A DNA stretch of 64,000 nucleotides from Reticulitermes speratus (Eukaryota; Arthropoda; Insecta; Blattodea; Rhinotermitidae). The stretch is from assembly GCA_021186555.1 (NCBI GenBank), contig JAJKFL010000005.1, positions 18,974,635 to 19,038,634 on the forward strand. The letters run 5' to 3'. Shown here one piece after another: positions 1 to 12,589 of this stretch. Within the stretch, counting starts at the first letter, position 1; each line of letters opens with the position of its first letter. The notes beneath the pieces are model-generated. The model was not told where the DNA came from and did no database searches. It saw nothing but the letters and a program-made list of their open reading frames with translations. The position numbers and the translations under genes are program-made.

Positions 1-1279
1 TATGCATCTGTGAAACTTTACTGTGCTATATGAATAGATGTGTTGTGAGATGTTGAAATGTATGTCAGGATGCCGCCGCGTGGAAAGGTATGGGAAAGCC
101 TGCCGTGGGTTGTTTAATTTTTTCAAGACTTACTTTGAAATTGAGAAGAATAGAAGTTGGGTGTGCAGGGAGAGGCATTGCATTTTTTAGTAAAGGGGTG
201 GGGGCAAAATGTGCGTCTCTGTGTGTTCTCATTTTGAAGGCTAGCAGTCTTCTAAATTATTTACAGAACTTCGTTTCCTACGTCACAGAAAACACTACGT
301 CCATTGCAAAGACCAACTGGTTACTGTTGTTTAGTGAAAGTCTTGTGTTTATTGTGAGAAGTATATGAAAGACATAAATACACTGTGTGGCCAAATGCAT
401 AGTATTGTAATGTTGCATCAGATGGTTTATATAGTTAGCATTGGGCTTTATAAGGTTACCATGAGAGGTTTGGTCCTTTTCGTATGCTAAACCAGAGTAA
501 GTAGTAAAGTAAAATGCGTATACTTGACTCAGAATGAGCAGATAATATTGCTCCAAAGTTGTTAGTTGTGTATGTGCTATACTAGTCAGGAGGCAGCATG
601 AAGGAACAAAGACCCTGTCAGAGCAAGTTTAGTTCAATATACACCGTGAATGAACAAGATCTTATAAGTTATTTTTATTGCGTCTTCTCCACCAAGTATA
701 TGGCTGGCGTGACGTCACTCTGCCTTCCTCTATGTAAAGAAGCAAGAGGGCAAGACAAAAAAATTCATCCCTGCTGGCGAAGAATCTCTCCATCTTGCAT
801 AGCTGGCACGTAGACTGAAAGTAAGAATTCATATCACATGAAGTTAAAACTCCGTAAATGGGAGGATAATATTAAAGTGTATCCAATAAAAATATTGTGA
901 GAAGTACTGTATTTTTGGATGTGATATAGTTTATTATTGTTGATTGTTACCAAAGTTTCAGGGAAACACGAAGTCTGCATATTCAGCGATTTTCTTTATC
1001 ATAAACAGCCCTGAGAACCTCATACCACATAATATTTCAATACGTTAATGGTTTGAACTGGTTCTTGATACGGTCCAGTCGAGTCGTTTTGCTCTTACAG
1101 TATTAACTTTTCTGATCCCAAAACAGTCGGTTCGTTGCCGGTGCCGGGGATAATTTTTTCGAATACGAGCTGTTTTACCAGGTGCTTTGGCAGGTTCTTC
1201 GTGGTTGTCTTCAACAGATTTCTATTGCGGATTTCTTAATTTCACTTTCTGTCTAATTGTGTCTAATCTATGGGCTGGG
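1..1279. other. Gene-free AT-rich stretch
   Basis: No recognisable coding, RNA or mobile feature was seen. Short open frames here lack any familiar motif and overlap on both strands, as expected by chance in AT-rich DNA. Confidence 0.5.
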
Positions 1280-1479
1280 GGTTTATCTATAAGGCCGAAT
1301 AAGGAATGCAGAGTTAATTTTGGGGAAAACAGTTCTTGATATAGGACCATCTCGAAGACCGAGAAAGGTGTGGATGGTTAACATAAGGTAGAACATCAGA
1401 TAAATATCTAAGGATGGGAAGTGGATGGAGGTCAGCCAGGATCCTATGCAATTGTGAGCTTTGTTGTCAGCGGGTTCTG

Positions 1480-1610
1480 CTGCTGTTGGGCGGATGGAAT
1501 GATGGTTCGATGGACAGGTGAATGGATGAATGGTTTGTTGAATGGGGTGGGAAAACCGATGAATATATAGATACATATTTACGATGGTATATGTATATGT
1601 TGGTGAGTTA
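1480..1610. repeat. Degenerate GATG/TGGA low-complexity tract
   Basis: This stretch is built from imperfect GGATGAATGG-like units, followed by TATATG-rich sequence. It looks like a decayed tetranucleotide repeat. It explains the long minus-strand open frame at 1283-1771 (162 codons), whose translation is rich in His, Pro, Tyr and Thr and has no recognisable domain. That frame is therefore not called as a gene. Confidence 0.45.
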
Positions 1611-1771
1611 GTATATGGGTAGTGAGGTTTCAGTTCATTTGATCTTATTTGTAAATCAACTCCGGTCTCACAGAAAACACTAGGCCACCAATACAAACGC
1701 CAGTTGATTAATGCTGTGTAGGGAAACAGTTTCTGTTGAATTTGATAAGAACAAGAAATATATAAGTACAC

Positions 1772-2979
1772 TTTATTGATAAAGTGCAGAATTTATTAGT
1801 GTTAAAGTATACGATTGGTATACGTATACATATAAACTTCTTCTTATAATGTATAACCTTAAGACTTACGCCTTTTCCGTATCTTAATTCTAAAATAAGA
1901 ATGTAGTCTAATTGTCGATAGCCACTTAAAAACGCGGTGTCACAATTTGTGTCCTGAACTGCTCGTGGTTTATAGAAGGTCCTTCAATACATTTTTATTG
2001 TTGAAGATAATTTTTCGTAAAATGAAATAGGTTCATTTGAAATTTAAATTTTCTCGAACATAATCCCTCGTGCAACGAGCCATCTCACACCCTGCCTGAT
2101 ATAATTCTAGCCAGGATATTAATATTCATGAACGCTATGTATAATATGCCATTTTCACCATCCACTTGTTATTGTTTAATCTCTCATGGAAGTAGTGAAA
2201 ATATTGTAATAAAAATTATGCTTGCATTTTGTCGTTAGCAGCTAACAGTATTTGCAACATGACTCTCATTGATTATTAAAGATTTGTCGTGGGTTTATTA
2301 AGTTTACTATAATCATTTATTAATCATACGATCTAAAATACTTCTGTGTACTCAAGAAATAACTGAAAATTAAATGTTTATAGTTCACGGGCCTACTGGC
2401 TTTCAAAATTCATATGATTAAAATGAAACAGAAAACCAGCCTTCAAACACCATTTACGATTAGATCTTGGGGTTCTAACAGACCTTGGCTTATCGGCTGA
2501 ATTAATTCAAAACCTAACAGTTTCTATGCAAAGTATTTTTATTTTGATTATATTGTTTTGTATTTTAGTGGTACAGTAGTTGCCTCTTGACATGACAGAG
2601 ATATGATGCCTACAACTGATGATAAATGAGTAAGGAACATTGGTGGAATGATACTTGCCAAAGGAATTGCGATATGCTTGGAAAAATATCTGCTCCACTG
2701 TTAAAACTAGGCTACAAAATTTGACTGACTTTTTGTTTATCGAATTTTTTTGTGTTTATTACTTAATTCTGTGATGCCGATCACGAATATAACATTCATT
2801 TTCCTGTAATGTCAACACTCCATATTTCATACATAAATCTTCATTTTATTAATAATGCAGTACACATTATTGTTAGTCTTCATAATACAAAAACATTCCA
2901 ATGATACAAAATCTGGAGAAACCACATGTATATACATTAATACATGACATATTTACATTCATCATGCATTACCAATCAT
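1772..2979. other. Gene-free AT-rich stretch
   Basis: Nothing could be supported here on either strand. The part next to 2980 may be non-coding flank of the pseudogene that follows, but no terminal repeat was found. Confidence 0.45.
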
Positions 2980-4644
2980 TTAAAAATGAAGAGCAGATGT
3001 ACTTCTTCGCTTATGAGAAGACTCATCAGCACGAACCAAACCGCAGATGTCATCACCCATCATAGCAACATCCCATCGTCACTAGTATTTTTTCTCAATA
3101 GCTTCAATATCTTGATGGAAGCATTCACCATGTTCTTCACTAACATCTCCTAGATTTGGTCTAAAAAATTCAAGATTCGAATGCAAGTAATGAAATTTTA
3201 CTCACATTCTATAGCCTAGTACTTCATAATGTTGAATCAAATTTCCACTATTTCTTCATAATTTTCGCACTTAGTCTTGCCAAGAAAATATGTCGCTACT
3301 ATTCTGAAGGCCTCCCAAGCATTCCTTTCAACAACAGTCATGGTTTGTTCAAGATCTCGAGATGCAAGCATCACACAAATCTGTGGTCCAGTAAATATGC
3401 CACCTTTCAGGTTTGCATCAGCCAAAAGAGGAAATATTTTTCTAATGTGATGCAGAGCAGCAGAATTAGGATCCAAACTTTAACAAACTGCTTCAGTAGT
3501 CCCAGTTTAATGTGGAGGGGTGGCAGCAAGATTTTCTCTCTTGTAACTAAAGTCTTGTGGATTACATTGTGCATACCTGGAATTAACTGTCCCCTCTCAG
3601 GCCATACTTTTTGGATCTAGTGCTGGTCAGTGGCTCTGCTATCCCAAAAACAAAGGTAGCAGGAATACTTGTATAACCACCTTGCAAAGCAAGGAGAAAT
3701 CCGAGCATCTTAAAGTGTCCACAAATATCCCGTTCGTAACCTCCATAGTTTATTTTCTGTAACAAGAAATGGATATTTCCACAGTCCTCTTTCAGGTGGA
3801 CAGAGTAAGCAACGGGAATGGAAGGATGATGATTCCCATTGTGAAACAGAACAGCTTTAAGGCTTCAGGTTGAGCTCTCTATGAAAAGACGCCAGTCTTG
3901 TGGATGATGGGGAAAGCCTATAGCTTTAAAAAGTCCACTGATGTCAGAACAGTAGCACATACTGTCTTCCGTTTGGAAGGAGGGTGAGAATTCCTCATGC
4001 CTAGTTCTGTATTTAGATATTTTACATGAGGGAAGGAGGAACCTCCACTCTTTCAGGCAAGAAGCAAGAAATTTAGCTTTTGATTTCGGTAGCTGCAACT
4101 CTCTGATTAGATCATCCAGTTCTTCCTGATTAAGAAGATGTGGTCCGTTTTCAGTATCTTCATCGGAAAGGCTTTCATTAGGATCACTTGTTCTGTCTCT
4201 TTCTTCTTCATATGAAGAGTGTTCAGGTGGATTGGGAATCGGTAGGTCATCACTGTGTGGAACTGGAGCCATGGATGATGGTATACTGGGATATTTTAAA
4301 TTTCTTCTCTTCTTGGTGTTTTTATGCTTTATGTCAATCATACAAAAGTAACAATCAATATGGTGGCTTGTAGGCTCTCTCCAAATTCGAGGTATAGCAA
4401 ATAGCGTACACTCTCTAGTCCCACACAGTCATCCTTCTAAGGTAGATCGGCAGCTACCACAAAACACATGGGGAGCCCAAAATTTATCCAGGTCTCCGAC
4501 CGGCACACCGAAGTACGCTTTTTACGCCGTGCAGAACTTTGTCTCAGCCACAATGTTATGTTTCACCTGTTTTGGGCTCATATAGAAACCACAAACATAA
4601 CAAAAATAATCGACTGTAAGTTTACAACCTCTTCCCTTTGACAT
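2980..4644 (-). pseudogene. Broken copy of a widespread arthropod mobile-element-associated protein
   Basis: Read on the minus strand, this is an almost full-length but disabled copy of an uncharacterised protein family common in repeat-rich arthropod genomes, from memory roughly 500-600 residues long. The likely start is the ATG at 4644. The N-terminal part keeps cysteine/histidine pairs in zinc-finger-like spacing (CYVC, then CGSC, then WREP and HHIDCYFC). An acidic linker follows, then the segments LPKSKAKFL, DWRLFIESS, YERDICGHFKMLGFLLALQ, LPPLHIKLGL, FTGPQI, EEHGECFHQDI and a basic tail ending at the stop at 2980-2982. It is broken by in-frame stops near 4540 and 4435 and by frameshifts near 3770-3860, 3600, 3480 and 3230. 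The open pieces are 3865-4341, 3583-3765 and 3237-3476. No intron was seen. The family function is not known to me; I infer a transposon or domesticated-transposon origin from its copy number in other genomes. Confidence 0.75.
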
Positions 4645-4649
4645 TCTTG

Positions 4650-5715
4650 CTTTAAAATGAAAAACACTGAAGTACTGAAATCACGCGACTGCAGCTAACA
4701 TTCAGTACACAATCAAGCTCCTTTGTGTGAAAATATCGATGATGGAGCCTGAAATCCATATATCGAAGTCTGTCGATCTTGAAGGAAGAAGACAAGCCTG
4801 TAGTCATGTGACATATAGCAGCTGGAACACTAAGAAGAGCAAGCTTTTGATGGTGGCGATTTTCTTAAAAACCTAAAATGCAAAATATCTCTTGAAATAT
4901 CGAAACTAAAGGAAAACCAATGTCAGATATGTGTTCAGCAGGCACATTGTATTCAGAAGTCGTGAAAAAATTAACATAAACAAATTCTTGTTGAGTAGTG
5001 TAATTTATCAACCAGAAATCCCAAATGGATTACATGGAGGTGAACCCGTTCCTCCTCTGCTAGAATCCTGTGTCAAGGAAAAGGTGAAGAAGAACCCACT
5101 CATGTAATTTATAATGGCTTCCTTCTGTTTACAGAGCCGATATTAAACATGAGATGTATATGTCATGCAGAAGTAACTAGAACGGAACAGAATTTATACA
5201 GTGGCGAGAGCACAAGAATATATCGTAGTTGTTTTCGCACTTTTTAAACACTGGTATTTCTATCATGTACAAGTGATTAGGGCAAATGTACGCAGTTTCG
5301 TGATGTACATTTTTTCTTGGTGCGTCACTCTAGGATTGCGCGCAGTTTTGCATTGATGGCTCCAGTATGGGTTGCGGCAAATGTGCGGTACTTTGCAGTG
5401 AGTATGATAGGCTTAGGCTTACGTACGAGTATATCGCTAAGTTAGTAGATATACGCGGCGTGCAATTGTGACACGAATTGCGCATTTTAATACAAGAGAT
5501 CCCGAATGTATCCTTTAACTAAACTGATTTCATATGCTCGTATTTAGTTTAATGTTATAGGCCGCTCAGCTAGTGAAGTATTTCCTTGCTTCTTATGGAA
5601 CCCGACAATTTATTGCAGTGTCCAAAAAATTCCATTGCTCCTTGCTATCCTAAACCACACGAACTAAGTCCGTAGGCCTACTTTTTTAAGCTCTAGTTCA
5701 ATATTATCCTCTCGT
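4650..5715. other. Stretch without recognised genes
   Basis: The part next to 4644 (to about 4870) may still belong to the mobile element that carried the pseudogene, but I found no matching end. The rest shows nothing I can name. Confidence 0.35.
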
Positions 5716-5718
5716 CTA

Positions 5719-6010
5719 TGAGGAGCCGGGGTAGTGTAGTCGGTGTAGCGAGTAGGCTACAGGATGGGCTCTCCGTGTTTCGCATCCCGGGAGAAAAAAA
5801 TCTAGCTGTTCTCCGAAATTCCCTGACCGATTCTGGGCCAATAAGCCTCCTGTTCAGCGGGTTTCGGGCTTCGTTCCCGGCAGTAAAGCTTTCGGAGCAT
5901 GAAGGTTATCACTCCCATCTAGTGCCAAGGCCAAGAATAGGTAGAGATATACCTCTACTCCCCATATACCAGCGTGGCGTGGACAGAGATAAACTTTACC
6001 TTTACATTTC
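5719..6010 (+). repeat. tRNA-derived SINE (family A)
   Basis: The head carries a pol III A-box-like TAGTGTAGTCGG (about 5731) and a B-box-like GTTTCGCATCCC (about 5779). The body contains an AAGCCTCCTGTTCAGCGGGT block, followed by a CTCTACTCCCCATATACC block shared with the copies at 51669-51960 and (minus) 43858-44010. The 3' end has the short tail AAACTTTACCTTTAC. The ORF across it (5718-6038) is an accident of the repeat. SINEs of this kind are transcribed by RNA polymerase III and moved by a partner LINE; no terminal duplication was identified here. Confidence 0.75.
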
Positions 6011-6059
6011 TGCCTCCCGTCTATGCCTCAGTTACTGAAATTGCCTTATCATTAAGCTT

Positions 6060-7540
6060 TATCTGTATAAATGTAACTTATTTTCTCCTCCATGTATTTT
6101 ATGTATATCGCACATTTTAAATTACTTCTGAATTGAATAAAAATTATTTCGAAATCACTACTAACTCATAATCCTGCCTTTCGAAGCTGTATTTTAAGAG
6201 CTATTGGCAGGATTGTTAAATAAGTCGTAAATGAAAACAAATTTATCGTAACGCGTCTCTTTTGAAACAATGCTTCATATATATGCTTACACGACCCACG
6301 CCTATTTGTGATACGCTGTGAACTTCACCCCTCTTCTTTATTCCTGGGCGCTCAATTTTCGTTACACAAGGATCCATGGCAGATTAAAAAACTTTCGTAA
6401 TTAAAACAAGTTTGATTAGGTTCGGTGTGAAGAAGAGATTGGCCTGCATAAATGCGAGTGGATGCGTAAGGTATTTGGAATACGTAAGGGCCTTCCGGGC
6501 TGAAGATCCGCCGAGTTGAAGTCGACTGTCCTGCGTTCCTTGTAATTAATTCCACCCAACACGCTACCTAAATCATCCGCTAAAGAATCTCCAATTAATC
6601 GAGAAAGCTCTCAGATAACAGAAGTTGAGGATCGCAGATGACTGCCGTGACAGCTCGTCATTGAATTCTGTATTGATCCAGCCCCTCACATTTAAGTTTT
6701 TATTTTAACAGTATTCTCGTATTTTTTAGATGTAACGGTGATAATTATCCCAAAAACTTTTTTTTACTCTTGTAGTAGAAACCCTAGGTTTCAACCCCGC
6801 CTTTATAAAAATTGCTTCCTTCCATCTACTCTTTATTTCAGTGGGGAATTTACGTGACTTGGAAACTGTTGTGTTTTATAATAGATTCCTAAAATGTTGT
6901 CTCCAATTTAGTCAGAAACAATATTTCAGGAACTGCTGTAGCAATCTGCATGATACTTAGAAGAAAAGGCATTTTGTTATAAGTATTGCGGGCGCCTTGT
7001 TTCAAAATTTCTTCCTGAATCGATATTCATGTTTATATATCGTTTGATTCTTTGTCACAGTAAAACACCATATGGCTTGAAAATACTGTGCTGAGTAATG
7101 ATTTGGCAGGGTGCGAGCCTGGCTCATTTTCAGGTATGGTGTATACGTTTGCCTTGAAGAAGTGTTCTTGGCGCTCTGGCTCTGTTTTGCCTGGATTTTA
7201 AATTCGGGAATATGTTGAGTGAGCTTACTGAAGATGCAAGAATTTTAAATGTTTTTCCCCGTTTCACACAAGACACATTATATTGTAAGCGTTCTTCGTA
7301 TCTTAGCAACAGATGTGCAGTATATCAAAATCGATATCCCGAAAGTTGCGAAATTTACGGTCGATCATGCTGGGTTGTCATACTGAGGTCGTCAGCTCGC
7401 ATTTCACAGTCAATTTCGTCACATTTATAACTACCCATCACGATGAGATACTGTACTGCTAAATATACGTAGATCTTTTTTGTAAAGTGTCTCTTATCGT
7501 GGGCCCAATTTAACCAAAACAGGAAAGTGTTGACACATTT
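6060..7540. other. Gene-free stretch
   Basis: No feature could be supported. Small open frames on both strands are unrecognised. Confidence 0.45.
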
Positions 7541-7544
7541 TACT

Positions 7545-7720
7545 AAAAAATCTGCAACATGAAATTTCACGACAATCCGTCCGGTACTAGTCGCGTTGTT
7601 CCGGATTGATTGACAGACCGACAGACAGACGTACAGACGGGCAGATATGACAAAGCTAACCCTCGCCGACGCTTCTGCTGTTCAAATAGGACTAACCAAA
7701 CTTAAGGAAAGTATGGGGTC
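7545..7720 (+). repeat. Repeat with internal CAGA/CAGAC array
   Basis: The core is an imperfect GACAGACCGACAGACAGACG array (about 7610-7650). It is preceded by a CATGAAATTTCACGACAATCCGTCC block and followed by ATGACAAAGCTAA. The same order of blocks (ATTTCATGA, then CAGACAGA array, then ATGnCnAAGCTAA) recurs at 51035-51200 and, reversed, at 24885-25010. This shows a dispersed repeat family, not a chance microsatellite. Its class is unknown to me. Confidence 0.55.
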
Positions 7721-7797
7721 TTGTAAATCTGTGTATAATTATCAATTTGCCGGAGGATCTTAATGCCTTCGTCCTCAGGGTATTATATTAAACTATT

Positions 7798-7860
7798 CTG
7801 AAGATGGAGGCAGCGAGCTCATCCGAAACGTTGTTACCTTACACAACCTGCAAGGCGTAG
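7798..7860 (+). repeat. Foldback-type motif: CTGAAGA-T-stem-CCGAAAC
   Basis: CTGAAGATGGAGG is followed by a short arm pair and CCGAAACGTTG at 7824-7833. This is the same arrangement seen in the foldback elements of this window. Only a weak stem remains here, and the inverted arms of the host element are not clear. Confidence 0.45.
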
Positions 7861-8610
7861 TATTGCAGAATACGGAAATCTTAATCAGCTTTGCTGCAAC
7901 AACGTCAGATTTTTAAATTTGTGTATGTATTCTGTTTCTTTACTGATATTTTCATTTTAAGTTTGTCACAAGACACTGGGCCGGAATTCAGTCTGCAGGA
8001 ATTGAATCACATAACGACATAACGAAGGGTTCAGATAAAACATAGTTTGTTTTATCAGTTGTATGTGAGAGAATAACAGCAGTGAATCACAATAGGATCG
8101 ATTACTGACTTGTCCTTTTAGCCTATATGAGGTTACACTGGTACTGCGCATGCTTCGTTTCTAATGTCATGGGTACTTAATATGAAGCCTGAAATTTATA
8201 GAAATAGACTTGAACGTTCAGTAAATATATTTAGCAGTTACAGAGTCTTAATTTACCAGCCATCAACAAAGATATATCGAGCCGAACCCCATGTTTTCTT
8301 TCACGACCATCTTCAGTTTGGGTGATACATAAGAATTAATAAATCTCACATGTTGAGACGTTACCAGAACACATGGCAGAACGCCAAGCGTTTCGAGTGT
8401 TTGTAACATCGAGATGTTAACTTGGCTTGTAATGTAACTACTTCACGGATTTGTCTTCTTTTTATCAATTTGGAAAGGAGGAGGAGGATGAGGCCTAAGA
8501 AGCGAATGTTGTAATCAGCACCTTATACGTAAATAGTGGAATAGGTAACTCAAAAACCATTAACGCGAACTGTTAACTAAGTGATTATCTTCCTAAACAT
8601 GTAGCAAAGA
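7860..8610. other. Gene-free stretch
   Basis: No coding or repeat structure was recognised. Confidence 0.4.
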
Positions 8611-8614
8611 AACG

Positions 8615-8960
8615 AGCTGTATACCTACCTACCTACCTACCTAACTAATAAATAATCTAGCCAAATAACTTAGACCTGGTACCTAACTTCTGGTTGCCAA
8701 GTGAGCAATTGTGCGGTTTCCTACGCATACAAATCTGAATAACTAAGAAAGTAGCTAGGTGGCTATTTAAGTAAGTTTGTAACGAAACGCCTAAGAGCTT
8801 TAATTCACATTTATACATCTAACTTACTTATCTACTACTTACCTACTTGCGTAATTACTGACTAGCTAGTTTAAGTGACTGGCTGACCAAGAAGCTGAGT
8901 AGCTAACAAGCAGGCTAATACCTAAGAGACCCAGTAACCAACTAGTTACGGTGCAGTAGC
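8615..8960. repeat. Decayed (CTAC/CTAA)n tetranucleotide array
   Basis: A clean core of ACCTACCTACCTACCTAC-type units sits at about 8625-8646. For roughly 300 bases afterwards the sequence is still dominated by scattered CTAA, CTTA, CTAC and ACTA units (for example TAACTTACTTATCTACTACT at about 8820). It reads as an old, much mutated long microsatellite. Confidence 0.6.
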
Positions 8961-10390
8961 ATACTCTTCATTTGATACGCATAACATTCTCTGCTTTTGT
9001 AAAAAAGTGACTCATCGCCGCTCTACAAGCCCCGACATTTGACCCTATCCTTAAACAGGAAAATCAACATGATGTAATAAAATAATTTTCTATTATGTTC
9101 ATTGCAATACGGTTCTCCCATTTATTTCTGGTTACTTATTTTAGCTTCTTAGCCAAGATGTATGTAACCAACTCGCTGTTTCCCCATGTGCCTTGCAGTG
9201 CATTTCCCGTTTCTCTCATCAGCCTTGTTTGATCACCTTAATAACATGAAGCGGATGGTACAAACTACGAATCATTTATTTTCCTACTTTGCTATTTCTG
9301 ACAAGTAGCGTGGCTATATCTACAAAACTCTGAATTAATTTTCAGCTGCGATATTAGACCATTGTATTGTTTGAAATCAATATATAACCATTACACACAG
9401 CATCAATAAATTATAATAAGTAATCCAGTCCGTCATGCGTGAATCCTAGAACAATTTTGGAGGCACAACACAACTAATACATCAGTCTGCTATTGAAGGT
9501 TACAGTACAAGACTTTTTAATGCAATTTTGGAATAATTATGTGTAATCACTGTTTTAAAACTAAATACGATACGTTATTTAATATGTCTTCTATACGTTT
9601 TATCTTCTTTCCTTGATTTAAAATCCAGCATCATTCTTTTGTCAAAATATTTGCAAGGAAATATAATATGCATTGTTTTAAGATAAAGCATATAGCTAAA
9701 TTTCAAATAACGAAGGAAAGTAAAATGTTCAAAGTATTTAAACAATGTACTTCATAGTTCTTAGGAATGGCCATACATAGTTAGGCTATGTTCATGAAAT
9801 TGCAATATGAATTTCAGTGGCAATCTGTTCTGTAATTTTGTGCCCTTGAAGATGCTTCTTGGATAGAGAATTGTACAGATAAGTTAATTAATAAAGTTGA
9901 CTGACTTTGTGCTCGATGGTTACATATTGATCAACTCTGGGCTGATATTCAGTAGGTACGCGGTTTGCATTTCTGCCGTCTTACCGGCCATACTCCCTAG
10001 GGTCTACTCCAGTCTCTTCATTTGAATAATATAATACTATGCATTAGATCCCACTTATCTCTTTCCAAGTACTAACTATACTTAACAGTAAAGTTCTTCT
10101 TCTGTTTTACTCAATAGATATTATGCAGTTGAAACAGCGTCGTTGGGTAAATTAACAGTCAACAAATGTTTTAATGGGTTTCCGTCACTGCCACATGTTC
10201 TCATCAAAACTGTGCACCCAAGATCTCCAATCTGTGATTTTCCCTCAAAGTAAAAAATGTTTTATATTCATACAAACAACACATAAAAGCAAGTAAATTT
10301 AAAGATGTCCCTGTCGATGCCATGAATTCATATAGGGGGAGCAGAAGTACAGCTCCACAAATTCTTAACCTCAGCACTAGACGAGGTAAA
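8960..10390. other. Gene-free AT-rich stretch
   Basis: No open frame of note, RNA gene or repeat end was recognised in about 1.4 kb. Confidence 0.45.
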
Positions 10391-10415
10391 AGAAAGTAAG
10401 GTGAACTAAAGGAAA

Positions 10416-10805
10416 CACTTAGTATTCAGTAACCAACAAATGCACAAAAATAAACTACTTTATAGTTTTTATTAATATCGATGCATTCCCTTACACGTGT
10501 TTCGGTCCGTAGACCGTAGTCAAAAGTTAAAATAGCAGGGTGTAACTTGATGCACTTTAACTTTTGACTTTAACTTATACGGTAAAATTATAAGTTACTA
10601 CAGTTTTACATATTTTACAAATTCAAATGTGTTTTTATCACTTAATTCTAAGACAAGTGTGTTCTTCGGCATGTGAAGTGTAGTAGCTTGTTACCCGCTG
10701 AAGATGGTCTACGGACCGAAACACGTGTAGGGGAATGCATAGATATTTTTAAAAACTATAAAGTAGTTTATGTTTGTGCATTTGTTGGTTACTGAATACT
10801 AAGTG
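10416..10805. mobile_element. Foldback element with 100-bp inverted arms
   Basis: Arms 10416-10515 and 10706-10805 are reverse complements with only a few mismatches. They share the inner sequence CACGTGTTTCGGTCCGTAG and the subterminal word ACCAACAAATGCACAAA, which also occurs in the arms of the element at 16597-16783. The right arm contains CTGAAGA-T (10698-10705), a perfect 4-bp stem GGTC/GACC around TACG, then GAAAC (10718-10722). A possible 8-bp duplication GGTAAAAG lies at 10385-10392 and 10815-10822, slightly outside the arms. There is no coding sequence inside. Confidence 0.8.
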
Positions 10806-10829
10806 AAAATGTACGGTAAAAGCAATATA

Positions 10830-11320
10830 AAATTTAAAGTAAACACATTTTTAATCAACTGCTAGTAACTAAAATTGTAAAAAGACATGAACATAAAATT
10901 TACAAGCACTTTATACACACAGCATTTTTTTGTGAATTTATGAGAGCTTGAGAACGCGAGCTCTAAAACGAACTTTGCATGCACCTGATTTAACATGACA
11001 GCCTGCAGGGAACTGAGAATGATACAAGCAGAGTAGTAGAGCCGTGAAAGCTGTTGGCAATGCTTCAAACATTTCTCCTTCCGTAACAGTCCAGATACAA
11101 CAGTCAGGTTCTTGTAGCGGCTGTCTGTATTTCACATGTGTGTTAGATACACTTAACCAAACAATTTCTGGGACTCTTGTATATAACACCTGCACAGTTG
11201 TATGCGGCTATAGACGGGTGGAAAATGCGGAGATCTTTAGAACTCGACTGTAACAGTTTCATGTTTGACTGCTTTAGATTATATCATAGTCATAAAAAAA
11301 CAATTTTAACGAAGTGATTA
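10830..11320. other. Unassigned stretch
   Basis: The overlapping open frames at 10938-11195 (minus) and 11044-11253 (plus) show no known motif. The interval 10960-11250 is somewhat richer in G and C than its surroundings. I cannot tell a host exon from chance here. Confidence 0.3.
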
Positions 11321-11326
11321 CTGTAT

Positions 11327-11425
11327 TCTGGGATGTGACGCCTTGTATTCTGTTATATATTTACCGACGTATCGGCGGAAACTTCTGCCCGCATGTTCAC
11401 ACTGAAGATGGAGGTTTCTAAGAAA
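11327..11425 (+). repeat. Half of a CTGGGATGTGACGCC-type foldback element
   Basis: It begins TCTGGGATGTGACGCCTTGT and continues through a CCGACGTATCGGCGGAAACTTCTGCC-like block to CTGAAGATGGAGG at 11402-11414. This corresponds to the left arm and start of the hairpin of the family found complete at 19774-19940. The matching right arm is not present or has decayed. Confidence 0.6.
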
Positions 11426-11429
11426 TGTC

Positions 11430-12585
11430 AGCAGATTTCTAAAAGACTACACCTAAAGTTGGGGCAAATAATTCCCCAGAAATTTGGCACATTTCTACCA
11501 GATTCGACAGCACTATGTCACCCAACACAGCGTACCTGCTCTTTATGGCTACATAAATATTACTGCTGACAGTGCGCATAAGAACCAGGTCTCATGTATT
11601 TATTATATGTTACCTTATTATTGGCCTGACAATTGCATAGTACGTAGAAATAAGAGCAGGCATTTAGGTTTTTCTATATTTTCCTTAGGATGTTTAAAAT
11701 GAAATCTTAATATTTTCCTATTTCGGAAAGGAGGTGTTTTTTTTCGAAGGAATAAAAATGTTTCATGAAGTAATCGCTTTTAATCATGCGTTACAGGTTC
11801 TGTCCCTTTTGAAGTGCTGGGCGTAGGGATGTCCGGTAGTTTTAATTAAAAAGTGGATCTCTTTTAGTCGTTTTGACAGTAATTGGCAACAATTTAATAT
11901 CTTCCAAATCTGCAGCATTATGTATAGATACTGCGCATGTGCGGCATTTTTTATACTCGGGAGAATGAGAGAAAGGGAGAGAGAATTGGGGTGCAGAAAC
12001 AGCGGTAGGATGGGTGTAGGGTGTGTGGGTGAGTTGCTGATGAGAGCAGCGAGTCAGCGAAATCCCTCTGGGCGTGGTTAGCGGCCACTTTTAGCCATCA
12101 ACAAACATACAGCATCGTCCACTAAAGGCTCAATCCAAGCAGAACAGTAGAGAATACATTGTTGTACCCATGCAGGCTAATTCCTATTCATGTCGTCACG
12201 TTTGGCGGTGGTAAACCACTTTTATTCTATTTTTACAACATTTTCACTAAGTAGAGTAGAACATAGTGGTCAAATTTAAAGAATTTTAACGTTTGGTCTC
12301 CTAGTAATGAAAAAAAATAAATAAATTTTTGCAAGACAATAACAAAGGGGAATAATTATCTATAGAATAGTCCGTATTCGGGAGTTTCCATTTTCTGATC
12401 TCGGTATAGAGGGTAACTACACCACTGAAACGTCCGTGGCTTTTCTCTGTACTAAAGTCAGGGCAGGTACCATACCTTAACACAGACCATGGCCGCTTCG
12501 TACGGCTACTCATTTTGTCATCCACAAATAATTTTAAGTTGGATGCTACATAATAACTTTAGTTGAAATAACGTCGTCAAAAAGG
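11430..12585. other. Gene-free stretch
   Basis: No feature could be supported. A short GAGA-rich patch lies at about 11965-11985. Confidence 0.4.
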
Positions 12586-12589
12586 CCAA

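Noticed and set aside
1283..1771. 162-codon minus-strand open frame
   Set aside because: It runs through a GATG-type low-complexity tract, and its His/Pro/Tyr-rich translation has no domain.
5718..6038. 106-codon plus-strand frame as a gene
   Set aside because: It lies wholly within a tRNA-derived SINE with A- and B-box-like words; the frame is accidental.
10698..10722. A complete active hammerhead ribozyme at this locus
   Set aside because: The core boxes and stem II are there, but an extra U interrupts the core and no stem III with a UH cleavage site could be drawn from the local sequence.
10416..10805. CRISPR-like or attachment-site interpretation of repeated inverted words
   Set aside because: Only one inverted pair, no spaced direct array, and the setting is eukaryotic.
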